Positions 52,131-61,620 of a stretch of 64,000 nucleotides of DNA are shown one piece after another (within the stretch, counting starts at the first letter, position 1; each line of letters starts with the position of its first letter). The position numbers were made by a program, and so were the translations under genes. Source of the stretch: Vitellaria paradoxa (Eukaryota > Streptophyta > Magnoliopsida > Ericales > Sapotaceae); the NCBI GenBank assembly GCA_019916065.1, contig CM034244.1:22870471-22934470 (forward strand), in the 5' to 3' direction. The notes beneath the pieces are model-generated. The model saw nothing but the letters and a program-made list of their open reading frames with translations. It did not search any database and was not told the origin of the DNA.

Positions 52131-52365
52131 AAATCCATATAGCCGACCCCACCTAGTGGGAAAAGGCTTGGTTTGGTTTGGTTTGGCTATCTAGAGTGAT
52201 TGATCTAGATATGCATAAGTTTTTGGACTTTTTGGAGCATTTTGAGTCTTAGATGGTTCCTCTAATTGGGGCAGTTTTTATTAATTGGCTGGCATCTTCT
52301 TGATGCTTTCATCAACAAAATTTATTGTATTTATAATATATTATATTATATATATATAAAATATA

Positions 52366-52542
52366 AAAGGGCAGTCCGGTACACGAACTCCCGCTTTGCG
52401 TGGGGTTCGGAGAATGGTCGGACCACAAGGGTCTACTGTACGCAACCTTACCCTACATTTGCAAGAGGCTATTTCCACGACTCGAACCTGTGACCTCAGG
52501 TCACACGACGACAACTCTTACCGTTGTGTCAAGGCTCCCCTT
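52366..52542 (-). mobile_element. Au SINE
   Basis: Plus-strand landmarks: AAGGGCAGTCCGGTACACGA, GGTCGGACCACAAGGGTCTA, GCAACCTTACCCTACATTTG, CAAGAGGCTATTTCCACG, ACTCGAACCTGTGACCTCAGG (box B region in reverse) and GTCAAGGCTCCCCTTC. This matches my memory of the widespread Au SINE of flowering plants, here reversed. Flanks share ATAAAATATAA on both sides, a probable target duplication. Confidence 0.9.
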
Positions 52543-52543
52543 C

Positions 52544-53512
52544 TATATTTATAAAATATAATATAAAAAAAATTCCCACTTCAACACTAAAAGTAAACCT
52601 AATACATAAAAAATAAAATATGTTATTTATTATATATGAAATTATAATAATTTATATTTTTAAGTTGGATGGGGCATCGACATATTTATTGTAAAGCAAA
52701 GCCCAATTTGAAAACAATTTTAGACATATTTTCGACTAAGCGAGCCCAAAAGGCTGTTTGATCGAGCCTCTTGGTCCATGATCAACTCTAAGTAAATGGG
52801 AAACTGGATGCCCCTAACTATTAAATTGCCAACAGAACTGTTAAATAGTTAACGGTTTCACGTGTGCTCTGAGCATCTCTTATTGGAATATAGGTGAGGT
52901 TTGTATGTTTTGGTAGTTGAGCCTACGTGATATCTTGACTTTTGGGTAATTGAAGTGATACCTATGGAGAGATTAAATAGTTCACATTGGGATGGCGCAC
53001 ACGGGCATGGTGGTTTCTTTGTTTATCTTTTGTAAGTAGGTGGAATCCCCTTGTTGCTAATTTTTAATATAAACTTTGCTTTAACTATAAAAAAGATGGA
53101 ACATCATGAGGTTGAGATGTGTCGTTGATCATAGCTTCCAACTGTTAATAGGATAAAAAAGCTGCAAGTATGTGATGTCCAAAATACTTGAAATGATCTT
53201 TTCCATTTGGTCATTTCATCAAGGAGCTTTCTGTATATCAATTCCTTTTGATAGAAGACATGGTTGCATCCGTGTACAGTTGTAATTTGCTTTTTTCTTT
53301 GAACCTGGAGAACTGCTAATCTTGTGAAAGCTTTATGAAATCTATTCCTTTTGAATTCGTTTTTGTGTTTGGGATTGTTGTATTGTTTTGCTTGATGAGA
53401 TCAGAGATCTCCCTTTAGCAAGTGCTATTGTTTTTCATTTCTCTTACAATTCCCCCCAGCCTAAGCAGCCCTATGCATACCTGAAAGAAGTATTTATTGA
53501 TCAATTCCTTAA
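52544..53512. other. Rest of HISN4 intron
   Basis: AT-rich, no exon or repeat recognised. CCTAAGCAGCCCTATGCATA near 53459 lies before exon 3. Confidence 0.4.
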
Positions 53513-53633
53513 GTAAAAGGTGGACGAGAGGGTCGAAGGTGGACGAGAGGTCGACCAATTAGAGCTTATGAACTTGCAAAAGCTAAAGAGTTGGGAGCTG
53601 GGGATATACTACTAAACTGCATTGATTGTGATG
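53513..53633 (+). pseudogene. HISN4: HISN4 exon fragment 3 with an 18-bp in-frame duplication
   Basis: Reads VKGGREGR, then an inserted RWTRGR caused by a repeated GGTGGACGAGAG.GTCGA unit, then PIRAYELAKA and KELGAGDILLNCIDCDG. GTAAAG follows. The expected acceptor AG before GTAAAAGG is AA. One residue is missing from the AKAVEELGAG pattern. Confidence 0.82.
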
Positions 53634-53789
53634 GTAAAGCTTCTTGGACCAATAAGAACTGTTGCATGCTATCGTTTAGAACATTATTTATTTATTTTAT
53701 TTTCTTGTTTCTTCTTTTTTAAATCTTGGTTCAGTGAAGTTAACAAGTAAAATGAGTGCTTCTCAAAATTTAAGTTGGTTTTTTAGAGC

Positions 53790-53925
53790 CTTTTTTTTTG
53801 GGTAATTAAGTAAAATTTGGATTAATTGGGAAATTTACAAGTAATAGAGGGCATACCCTCTTTAATGTGGTTTACATATATGCTTAATACAAGGCTATGA
53901 ATCACAACTTGTTAGCTAATATGGA
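53790..53925 (-). mobile_element. LINE 3' end, strongly 5'-truncated
   Basis: Minus strand ends ..GAGGGTATGCCCTCTATTAC...TTAATTACCC plus A(9), closely matching the end of LINE-B (GGGCATGCCCTC...GAATTACC). The right edge is uncertain; no clear duplication. Confidence 0.65.
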
Positions 53926-53944
53926 CAAAAAATTCGATGAAAGA

Positions 53945-54199
53945 TTTGGGAGTTCTTAATTCAAAGCATATGATGTTGTTATATAATAACCAAGCCGTAA
54001 TTCATGTTGCCTCTAATCCAACGTTTCATGAAAGGACCAAAGATATTGAGGTACTTCAGCATAATACCATAAAACCAATCATATTCGATCTGAGGACCAA
54101 TTAGCTAACTTGTTCACTAAATCCCTTGGAGGGCCTTCACTCTAGTACATATGTAAGAAGCTTGGAATATATGAAATTTATGCTTTAGTTTAAAGGGAA
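53945..54199 (+). pseudogene. Copia-7 RNase H remnant
   Basis: Shifting frames read NNQAVIHVASNPTFHERTKD (family DNQAAIxIAxNPVFHERTKH), then SEDQLANLFTKSLGGP, LGIYEIYA. Only the last quarter of pol remains. Confidence 0.8.
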
Positions 54200-54348
54200 T
54201 GTTAGAGATATGGTAGGGTGTACGGTAGGTAGATATTATCATCAATTCCTTTCTAGTATAGTTGGTTATAATTGTTGATTGTAATTGCTGCTATTTTCTT
54301 TCTTTCATAGGCCTCTATGTATATGAATAAATGTTATGACAACCTTAA
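54200..54348 (+). repeat. Copia-7 LTR followed by a primer-site-like sequence
   Basis: TGTTAGAGATATGG follows a purine-rich AAAGGGAA and the RNase H end, so this is a 3' LTR. It ends near ..ATGACAACCTTAA and is directly followed by TGGTATCAAGCC (54349-54360), a one-base-gap version of the tRNA-Met primer site. As in Copia-2, a primer site outside a 3' LTR suggests tandem elements or LTR recombination. Confidence 0.6.
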
Positions 54349-54360
54349 TGGTATCAAGCC

Positions 54361-54635
54361 TGTCATTCAATTTCATTTAAACTTTATTCTCTTGACAAAC
54401 CTTCTCTATTGTCCAATCCCTCAATATACCTTTTCAATTTCTCAATTGATATAATCTTCTTGTCAAACTCCTTTCCCCCCATCCCTTTTGTATTTAATTC
54501 TTTTGAATATGTTGTCTTTTATTTTGCACATTTGCAAAATGCTCACTCCCCTTCCTATGATTTTTCTTTCAGCAATTCAAGCTTCCCATCTAAGACAGCT
54601 ATCCTCCCCTTTCACAATGCTAATGTACACTAACG
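54361..54635. other. CT-rich unassigned stretch
   Basis: Pyrimidine-rich with one 74-codon frame lacking recognisable similarity. It may be leader of a lost Copia-7 copy. Confidence 0.35.
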
Positions 54636-54750
54636 TGTTAATGTATTTAGCCAAAGAATAATTTAGTCTGTACAAATTTTATGTATTTAGTACAAATACA
54701 AATGTGGACTACCCAATTGAGTGTCTACGCACACAACCAATATTTTAACA
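54636..54750 (+). repeat. 5' LTR of Copia-5 (short or truncated)
   Basis: TGTTAATGTATTTAG...ATATTTTAACA, 115 bp, TG/CA ends, directly before the primer site. No 3' LTR is available to confirm the left edge. Confidence 0.6.
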
Positions 54751-54762
54751 TGGTATCAGAGC
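54751..54762 (+). promoter_or_regulatory. Primer binding site of Copia-5
   Basis: TGGTATCAGAGC, perfect tRNA-Met match, adjoining the LTR. A CCAAGAAACCCTAGCCATCAT unit follows twice (54780-54801 and 54830-54851), starting the leader. Confidence 0.9.
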
Positions 54763-55236
54763 AAACTTGGATCGTTAGCACCAAGAAACCCTAGCCATCA
54801 TTATTGTCATCATCCTAGTCCAGTTGGCTACCAAGAAACCCTAGCCATCATCGTTGTTGTCATCGGAGTCCAGTCAACGTGAATAGTGGATTCAATCGCG
54901 GCGGTTGACATAATTTGGTTGCTTCTTATCTCCGATCTCGCTTGTTGACCCATCTCATCACTCAGTCATCTTGTGACCCATCTCATCCCATTGCTGCTCA
55001 GTCATCTCGTGATCATTGCTCATCATCGTTGATTGTCGCTCATTGCTCAGTCATCTTGTGACTCATTTCATTACTCGTTGCTCGTTCTCATAAATTGTCA
55101 CTTGTTGTACAGCGATCATAGCTTGTTGCTTGTCGTTACCAATCACAATCGTTGCTCATTTCTAGCACTATCTCTAGTCACCAATCTTCCTTCATCAAAT
55201 AATCAATAAGTGTTTTGATTTATTTGTTGAGACACC
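54763..55236 (+). other. Untranslated leader of Copia-5
   Basis: Rich in TCATC/GTTGCTC words in loose tandem (TTGTGACCCATCTCATC repeated near 54945 and 54981). No GGCGCGTG pair. Confidence 0.6.
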
Positions 55237-56110
55237 ATGGAACCTAAATCCTAATATCACCACAGTTGGTTCAACCACTATTAGCTCAAGTACTATTTCA
55301 ACTCAGCTCACTGCCCGAAAGTTGAATGGGACTAATTATATTGAGTGGTCTAAGGCTATTAAAATTGCTCTAACGGGATATGGAAAACAAAAATATCTCA
55401 CTAATTCACCTCCAGCTCCAGCTGATTCTACCTATGATACATGGATTCAAACAGATGCACATCTTGTTAGTTAACTCTGGAAATCTATGGAACCTCGTGT
55501 GGCCGATGTGTACTAACTTGGATACTTGTAAATAGATTTAGAAGCATGTTAGTTTGCTATTTTCTAGTAACTTAACTTGAATGTATGATCTATCTTGTGA
55601 GTTTTTTCAATTGCAGTAGTCTGGCAAGTCAGTCGTAGATTATTTTACATCCTTAAATCAAATCTTTGAGGAGTTGAACTCTATGTGGCCATTATTATTG
55701 GATATGAATGAGATGCAAATGCAATGTGAGCAGATGGTAGTATTTCAGTTCCTCGATGGTCTTGATCCTGAGTTTGAACCAATGAGATCTCAAATACTTA
55801 GTGGAGCTTCTCTTCCTTTATTTGCTAAGATTATTCCAAGGTTGTGAGTGTTGTATCTCGAGATAAGTCTTCAATTAGTTCAGATCCCTCTCACTCTGCT
55901 CTTACTAGTTAAATACCACTATCTCTTTCTGATAGTCATGATAATCGTGGTATTTGTGGAGGTGGTCATGGTGGACGAGAAGGTCATGGCAGAGGATCGT
56001 GACCAAAATGTACAAATTGTGGAAACTGGGACATGTTTGTGAGAAGTTTTGGAATTTATTTGGTAGATATCCACATATGGTATATGTCGTCTCTTCTGAT
56101 CCTTATTCAG
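55237..56110 (+). pseudogene. Copia-5 gag
   Basis: Reads STQLTARKLNGTNYIEWSKA, IKIALTGYGKQKYLT, a stop, WKSMEPRVADVY, then SGKSVVDYFTSLNQIFEELN, VFQFLDGLDPEFEPMRSQIL, and after a frameshift the basic region with a degraded zinc knuckle (about 55990-56060, CTNCGNWDMFVRSFGI-like). Many stops. Confidence 0.8.
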
Positions 56111-56269
56111 AAGTCTCCACTACTAGTGGGCATCTTTAGACAGTAAATCTTTTAGGAGAAGAGTGTTCAAGGCTTCTACAGTGCTAGACAACTCATTAGG
56201 CCTCTCTTCCTACCGTTTCCCTTACTACTGCACCTATACGTAATTCTCTTGCATGTCTTTCCATTCATT

Positions 56270-56511
56270 TTCCTACTTCTTGGATTATCGATTCTGGTGC
56301 TTTTAATCATATGTCTGGAACATCCACATTATTCTCTGGCATTTAGTGTTCTAATTCTCTTTTAATAGTTATTCTAGCCAATGGCTCTATTACTCCTGTT
56401 AGTGGTGTTGGTGTAGTAATCCATTCTCATTCTCTTTCTATATCCGCAGTGTTATATGTTTTCTTTCCCATTTAATCTAGTGTTTGTTAGTAAACTTGTG
56501 AAGCACCATAA
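56270..56511 (+). pseudogene. Copia-5 protease
   Basis: SWIIDSGAFNHMSGTSTLFS contains the active-site DSG. It continues ANGSITPVSGVGVVIHSHSL with stops. Ends at the Copia-6 insertion. Confidence 0.8.
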
Positions 56512-56740
56512 TGACAAAAAATGTCTGAATTCTTATATATTTGCAAAAGAACTTACATGGCTATTTATACATGAAGTTAGAAGCTATTCTAGGAAAAACA
56601 ATAAAAATCCCTATAAATTAGGAGTTGATTGATTGTAAAAAAATTAGCCTAATTATCAACCTAATCAAATCAACCTAATTATCAGCCTAATCAAATTAAT
56701 TACAATGATTCTAATTGACAAAAATATATGATTTCTGACG
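56512..56740 (-). repeat. 3' LTR of Copia-6
   Basis: 229 bp; plus-strand TGACAAAAAATGTCTG...TTTCTGAC. It exceeds the other LTR by about 39 bp because of repeated CCTAATTATCARCCTAATCAAAT units near 56640-56695. Otherwise only a few differences are seen. Confidence 0.88.
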
Positions 56741-56747
56741 CTCCCTT

Positions 56748-57533
56748 TCAAGCTGGTGAATGGATATCCTCCATACCAAGCTTGACCATTAAGTTATGAA
56801 AGCTAAGACTGGGCAACCCTTTTGTAAGCACATCTGCTAGTTGATCTCCTGTAGGGACAAATGAGGTACAGATTAAACCACTATCCAATTTTTCTTTAAT
56901 GAAGTACCGATCAACCTCAACATGTTTTGTACGATCGTGTTGTACCGGATTGTGAGCAATATTAATAGCGGACTTGTTATCACAGTAAAGCTTCAGTAGA
57001 CCATCCCATTTGATCTTCATGTCTTCTAAGATTATCTTTAGCCATAATAATTCACATATCCCTAGTGCCATTGCTCTAAACTCTGTTTCTGCACTAGATC
57101 TTGTAACTACATTTTGTTTTTTGTTTCTCCGAGTGACGAGATTTCCTCCTAGGATAGTACAATAACCTGAGGTTGATCTCCTGTCAACTAAAGATCCCGC
57201 ATAGTCTGCATCTGTATAAGCTTCAAGAGTCAATCCTTCTCCCTTTTTAAATAGAATCCCTTTTCCTGGCGTACCCTTCAAGTATTGCAGAATTCTATGT
57301 ATTGCACTGAGATATGATTCTTGGGGATTGTGCATAAACTGACTCACAACACTTATAGCATAGGCTATATCAAGTCTAGTATGGGATAAATAGATCAATT
57401 TTTCCACAAGTCTTTGATAAGATCCTTTATCAACAACAGTATCTTCTGGAGTCTCACAAAGTCTATGGTTTGACTCTATGGGTGTCTCTGCTGGTTTACA
57501 ACCCAATTTACCAATATCGGCTAATAAATCCAA
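56748..57533 (-). CDS. Copia-6 RNase H, open
   Basis: 261 codons from the end of RT (DLLADIGKLGCKPAETPIES) through YTDADYAGSLVDRRSTSGYC (Asp), TRSSAETEFRAMALGICELL (Glu), YCDNKSAINIAHNPVQHDRT (Asp) to QLADVLTKGLPSLSFHNLMV. Catalytic residues kept. Confidence 0.88.
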   Translation of the reverse strand: MDLLADIGKLGCKPAETPIESNHRLCETPEDTVVDKGSYQRLVEKLIYLSHTRLDIAYAISVVSQFMHNPQESYLSAIHRILQYLKGTPGKGILFKKGEGLTLEAYTDADYAGSLVDRRSTSGYCTILGGNLVTRRNKKQNVVTRSSAETEFRAMALGICELLWLKIILEDMKIKWDGLLKLYCDNKSAINIAHNPVQHDRTKHVEVDRYFIKEKLDSGLICTSFVPTGDQLADVLTKGLPSLSFHNLMVKLGMEDIHSPA

Positions 57534-57545
57534 GACATACTTTTG

Positions 57546-58544
57546 CTATGATATGAAGATCCCTTGTCGTGAGTGAGCTACTTCAATGTCAAGAAAATAT
57601 TTTAGCTTGCTTAGGTCCTTGATCTCAAACTCCTTCACCAATTGCCTCTTCAACAATGCTATTCCTCCCAGGTCATCTCCTGTAATAATGATGTCATCCA
57701 CATAAACTAGTAGTATGGACACTCCCCCTGAGTCTGAATGCTTCACAAACAAAGTATGATCACCTTGGCTTTGCCTATATCCCATACCAATCATGGCTTT
57801 GGTAAATTTCCCAAACCATGTTCTTGGAGATTGTTTTAGCCTATATAATGCCTTTTTTAGTTTACACACTGTACCTCTTGTAGCATGTGAGTTAAATCCT
57901 GGTGGAATCTCCATATAGACCTCTTCCTCTAGATCTCCATGTAAGAATGCATTCTTGACGTCAAACTGCTGTAATGTCCAACCAAGGTTAGCTACCACGG
58001 ATAATAGAACTCTAACTGTATTCATTTTAGCAACCAGGGCAAAAGTCTCCATGTAATCTATGCCATAGGTTTGAGTGTATCCTTTAGCAACTAGTCGAGC
58101 TTTATATCTCTCCAAAGTACCATCTGAATTATACTTGGTTGTGAACACCCATCTGCAACCGATTGGTTTCTTTCCCTTTGGTAACTCTACAAGGTCCCAA
58201 GTTTTGTTTTTCTCCAATGCTTCCATCTCAATTTTCATAGCATTTACCCAATTCCCATTTTTTAATGCCTTGAAAAAAGTTTTGAGAATAGGAATGGTAT
58301 GTAAGTTGGTGAGAAAGGTCCTGTGGCTAGATGACAAGTTTTCATATGAAAGGAAAAAATACAAAGGATGTTTGGTGCAACTTTTAATACCCTTTCGCAA
58401 GGCAATAGGAAGATCATAATCATGAGTGTCAGAAGTATTATAAGTAGAAGAAGTGGTTACCTCAATGCTTTCAGGAGTAGAAGTGGATGATTGGACAGGC
58501 TCTGACGGAGCAGTTGATGCTATTCTCCAAGAATAAACTTGCAA
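57546..58544 (-). CDS. Copia-6 hinge and reverse transcriptase, open over 332 codons
   Basis: [118 protein letters not shown] and LKYFLDIEVAHSRQGIFIS. The YVDD box is intact. A single stop at 57546 (Gln to TAG in the SQQKYV pattern) separates it from RNase H. ALYRLKQSP instead of ALYGLKQSP is an unusual change. Confidence 0.9.
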   Translation of the reverse strand: MQVYSWRIASTAPSEPVQSSTSTPESIEVTTSSTYNTSDTHDYDLPIALRKGIKSCTKHPLYFFLSYENLSSSHRTFLTNLHTIPILKTFFKALKNGNWVNAMKIEMEALEKNKTWDLVELPKGKKPIGCRWVFTTKYNSDGTLERYKARLVAKGYTQTYGIDYMETFALVAKMNTVRVLLSVVANLGWTLQQFDVKNAFLHGDLEEEVYMEIPPGFNSHATRGTVCKLKKALYRLKQSPRTWFGKFTKAMIGMGYRQSQGDHTLFVKHSDSGGVSILLVYVDDIIITGDDLGGIALLKRQLVKEFEIKDLSKLKYFLDIEVAHSRQGIFIS

Positions 58545-58622
58545 TGGACGAGTAGAGTCTTGAGTTTACTTTTGCTGCAAATCTAGCTTAGGTTGAATGA
58601 TGGATTGGGAGGTGGATTCTAG

Positions 58623-59520
58623 TTATATGTTGGGCTGTAAGGTAGGTTCAAGTTCAGTATTTTGCTGCAATGTTGGCTTGAAAGATTTAGTGACATTTGC
58701 TGGTAACTCTGGAAATTCAAGAAGGTTCATTTCTTTACTGCTGAGAAAGGAATCCTCTCCCTGGCTATGAAAGTAGGACTTTTGCTCAACAAATGTAACA
58801 TCAGCAAACACATAGTATTTCTTCGTAGGTGGATAATAACACTTGTAACCTTTTTGGGTAGAAGAATAGCCAATAAATACACATCTGAGAGCTCGAGGAT
58901 CAAGTTTGGTCTGATTTTGAGAGTTAATATGAACAAAGGCAACACATCCAAATATTTTTGGGACAAGATTATTAGATGCATTGAAATTTGGAAAATATTG
59001 TGTGAAGACCTGCATTGGACTATTGGAATCAAGAACTCGGGTAGGAAGTCTGTTAATGATATGTGCAACAGTTAAAAGAGCTTCCCCCCAATATTGTTTA
59101 GGAACATCTTTTTGAAATAGGAGGGCTCTTGTACTAGCAAGAAGATGACTATTTTTCCGTTTAGCTACTCCGTTTTGTTGAGGAGTATTAATGCAAGAAG
59201 ACTCATGTATTATGCCTTGGGTTTGAAAAAATGTCAATAGAGACTGATTAAAAAAATCCCTTGCATTATCAGAACGGAATCGCTGTATTCTCATCCCAAG
59301 TTGAGTTTTGATCATATGATAAAAGATGGGAAATATTGAGCTCACATCAGATTTATGTTTTAACAAATAAATCTAGGTCACACGAGTGTAATCATCAATA
59401 AATGAAACAAACCATCTAGCGCCAGAAATATTAGAAATAGTAGAAGGACCCCAAATATCACTGTGAATAAGAGCAAAAGGAACAGATGTTCTTTTATTAC
59501 TAATTGGAAAAGAAGCACGC
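58623..59520 (-). pseudogene. Copia-6 integrase
   Basis: The open part, 58623-59366, has RIQRFRSDNARDFFNQSLLT (second Asp), QQNGVAKRKNSHLLASTRAL (here the catalytic Glu of GVAERK is Lys), ALLTVAHIINRLPTRVLDSN and FGCVAFVHINSQNQTKLDPR. A stop near 59367 separates it from the N-terminal core (about 59380-59520, HSDIWGPSTISNISG pattern). Loss of the Glu makes integrase inactive. Confidence 0.85.
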
Positions 59521-59530
59521 TTATGTTTAG

Positions 59531-60199
59531 TTAGCTCACAGACTTCACAATGAAAGTCTCAATGGCAAGTCCCTTAAACAAGGAGGGAAACATTCTTTTG
59601 ATAACATTAAATGATGGATGACAAAGACGGAAATGATGAAGCCAAATCCTATCTTTATTGGATTGAAATAAACTAGAATGAAAGGAAAGTGGTGACAAAC
59701 TCTGAACTCTACTTCGTCCATTATGTGCTTTAACATAATATAAGCCGGCTTTCTCCTTAGCATGTCCAATCATCCTCTTCGTATCCTGTTCCTTAAAAAC
59801 ATAGTAATCAGGGTAGAAAATTGCATGACAATGAGAATCACTTGTGAGCTTCTGGATAGAAATAAGATTGGAGCAAAGTTTTGGGACATGAAGAACATTT
59901 TTAAGTGTAAGGCAATCACTTAGACACACATCTCCTTGGCCAGCAACAATGGTAACTGACCCATCTGCTATGGTGATTTTCTTATTGCTAGGGCAAGGAC
60001 TATATGTGATGAATTTATGTGAGGAATGGGTCATATGGTCAGTGGCTCCTGAATCAATAATCCAAGAATCTGAAGAAACTTTTTCCGATGCATTAAAAAC
60101 TGATGAAGATTGAGAAAGAACAGATGAAGATTGAGAAGAAGTACCTGAGAACACCAAAGAACAAGTACCTTGTGTGGGAGTCTTCTCCAATGTCTCCAA
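59531..60199 (-). pseudogene. Copia-6 protease and GAG-pre-integrase
   Basis: SDSWIIDSGATDHMTHSSHK is the protease active site. Later LTLKNVLHVPKLCSNLISIQ, KLTSDSHCHAIFYPDYYVFK, MIGHAKEKAGLYYVKAH and HFRLCHPSFNVIKRMFPSLF (family RLGHPS; Gly to Cys here). A frameshift follows near 59560, where the zinc HHCC motif should be. Confidence 0.85.
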
Positions 60200-60297
60200 C
60201 AGGTTCCTTATCTTTTCAATCTCCTCTTTGTTGAAATCAGCAACGGTTGAGCTTTCCTCATTATTGGTTGTTATATGAGCCTGTCCTTGCCCCTTTT

Positions 60298-60640
60298 TTA
60301 TGGTTTGAGGCTTGCCATGAAGCTTCCAACAATTTTCCCTGGTATGACAAGGCTTCTTGCAGTGGGTACACCATAAGGAATATTTACTAGATTGTTTTGA
60401 CTGATCGGTTTTCTTATTGACTTTGTCAGGATGCTACATAGCACTTTTAGATACAAGTGCAGAGCTTTCAATTGATTTGGCTTCAAGCATGACACCCCTT
60501 CTTCCTTCCTCAACTAGCACGATGGCAATTGCCTCATTTAAAGATGGTAATTTTTCTCTTCCAAGAATTTGCACTCTTACAGCATCAAACTCAACGGTTC
60601 GTCCTACAAGAAATTCATAGATTCGATCCTTTTCAATCAA
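60298..60640 (-). pseudogene. Copia-6 gag C-terminal part with zinc knuckle
   Basis: 60434-60640 reads EKDRIYEFLVGRTVEFDAVR, VQILGREKLPSLNEAIAIVL. The knuckle lies in another frame at about 60310-60375 (WCTHCKKPCHTRENCWKLHG, CX2CX4HX4C). A frameshift separates the two. Confidence 0.8.
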
Positions 60641-60665
60641 CTTCTTTAGAATAACTGTATCTTCG

Positions 60666-61175
60666 CTACTTCATCTGAATGCATTGGTAATGGTCCATTT
60701 CCTGCCAAAGACCTTTCAATAAATTAGAGTACTTTGTAACTAACTGATTTCCCTGTTTAGTGTTGGAAATTTTTGTCTTAATTTCATAGATTTGTGTAGC
60801 ATCCCGTACTTTGGAGTAGGTTTGTTGGATAGTTTCCCATATTTCTTTGGCTGAGCTGAGGAATATGCAAGTATCACTAATCTCTGGAGACAGAGAATTC
60901 CATAACCAGGACATTACCATCGAGTCTTCTTCATCCCAAGCATCGAATTTAGGATCTCCTGGTTTAGAACCAGTACCAAGCAAATGGCTCAACTTGCCTC
61001 GTCCCTTGAGAAACATACGAACCAGTTGAGACCATTTCAAATAATTTTTTCCATCTAACCTATACACTGTTGGAATATTTTGTAATTCACCAGCTGCCAT
61101 ATTTTTCAATTCACCTATTGGGGTAGAATTATTGGTTATCTCAGGAGTGTTGCTGGTTATGGTTTCCTCAGACAT
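60666..61175 (-). pseudogene. Copia-6 gag N-terminal part
   Basis: 169 codons from MSEETITSNTPEITNN through YRLDGKNYLKWSQLVRMFLK, SMVMSWLWNSLSPEISDTCI and YSNLLKGLWQEMDHYQCIQM, the UBN2 gag domain. It ends in a stop at 60666; the downstream part starts 26 bases later. Confidence 0.87.
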
Positions 61176-61608
61176 TATTCAGAGTAGAGAAACATAGAAA
61201 TGGAATAGAAAAAACACCAACAAAGAAGAAAAAAAAATTGTGTACGGATCAAGGAAATAATCAATAAAATGAGTTCACCACTGTTGAGGCCTATTCAGCC
61301 TAAAAGAACCTCTAGGCTAGTGTTTGTGGAGGCTGGCGATCGGTTCTGGGTTGATGACTAGCGGAAGTAGAGTGTCACGTGCTCTCATGCGCCAGCACGT
61401 GGGAGTCGCAGTAGTTTTTCACGATAGTGCATGAAGGCGCGTGGGACTTCCGGTGAAGCTCCGATCAACGTCGGGATGATCGCCGGTGACCTTTGAGGCA
61501 AACCCAGGAATGTTTGAGCAAATCTAATGATTGAAAGGTGTTCCAATGGCAATGAAGGCCATGAAATGGAAAAAAATGAAGCAACAAGAATTGAAAGAAG
61601 AGCCTAAA
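61176..61608 (-). other. Untranslated leader of Copia-6
   Basis: GC-rich at 61330-61490. Contains TGGCGCATGAGAGCACGTGA (minus, within 61374-61396), the third example of the double GGCGCGTG-type motif. Confidence 0.7.
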
Positions 61609-61620
61609 GCTCTGATACCA
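61609..61620 (-). promoter_or_regulatory. Primer binding site of Copia-6
   Basis: Minus strand TGGTATCAGAGC, perfect. Confidence 0.9.

Larger units (their letters stand above)
51278..52184 (+). mobile_element. RTE-type LINE, 5'-truncated
   Basis: 907 bp bounded by a perfect 10-bp duplication GGCTATCTAG at 51268-51277 and 52185-52194. It ends in TTGGTTTGGTTTGGTTT, the short-repeat tail usual for RTE elements rather than poly-A. Coding: [26 protein letters not shown] (catalytic FADD) and [20 protein letters not shown], then after several stops the long C-terminal frame. It lies in the second HISN4 intron. Confidence 0.9.
49570..53633 (+). pseudogene. HISN4: Imidazole glycerol-phosphate synthase (HISN4/hisHF) gene fragment, cyclase-domain exons
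   Basis: Three exons in the correct order encode part of the HisF-like cyclase domain of the plastid histidine-pathway enzyme. Exon at 49570-49615: NPDDVEFMAVKVSNTG. Exon at 50704-50741: SNGEEYAWYQYT. Exon at 53513-53633: GGREGR...PIRAYELAKA, ELGAGDILLNCIDCDG. Introns are 1.1 and 2.8 kb, the second holding an RTE LINE and an Au SINE. Exon phases agree between the first two. The full enzyme has about 590 residues; upstream exons and the following exon (GQGKGFD...) are not found in this window. The third exon has lost its AG acceptor and holds an 18-bp duplication, so this is most likely a pseudogene fragment. Confidence 0.8.
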
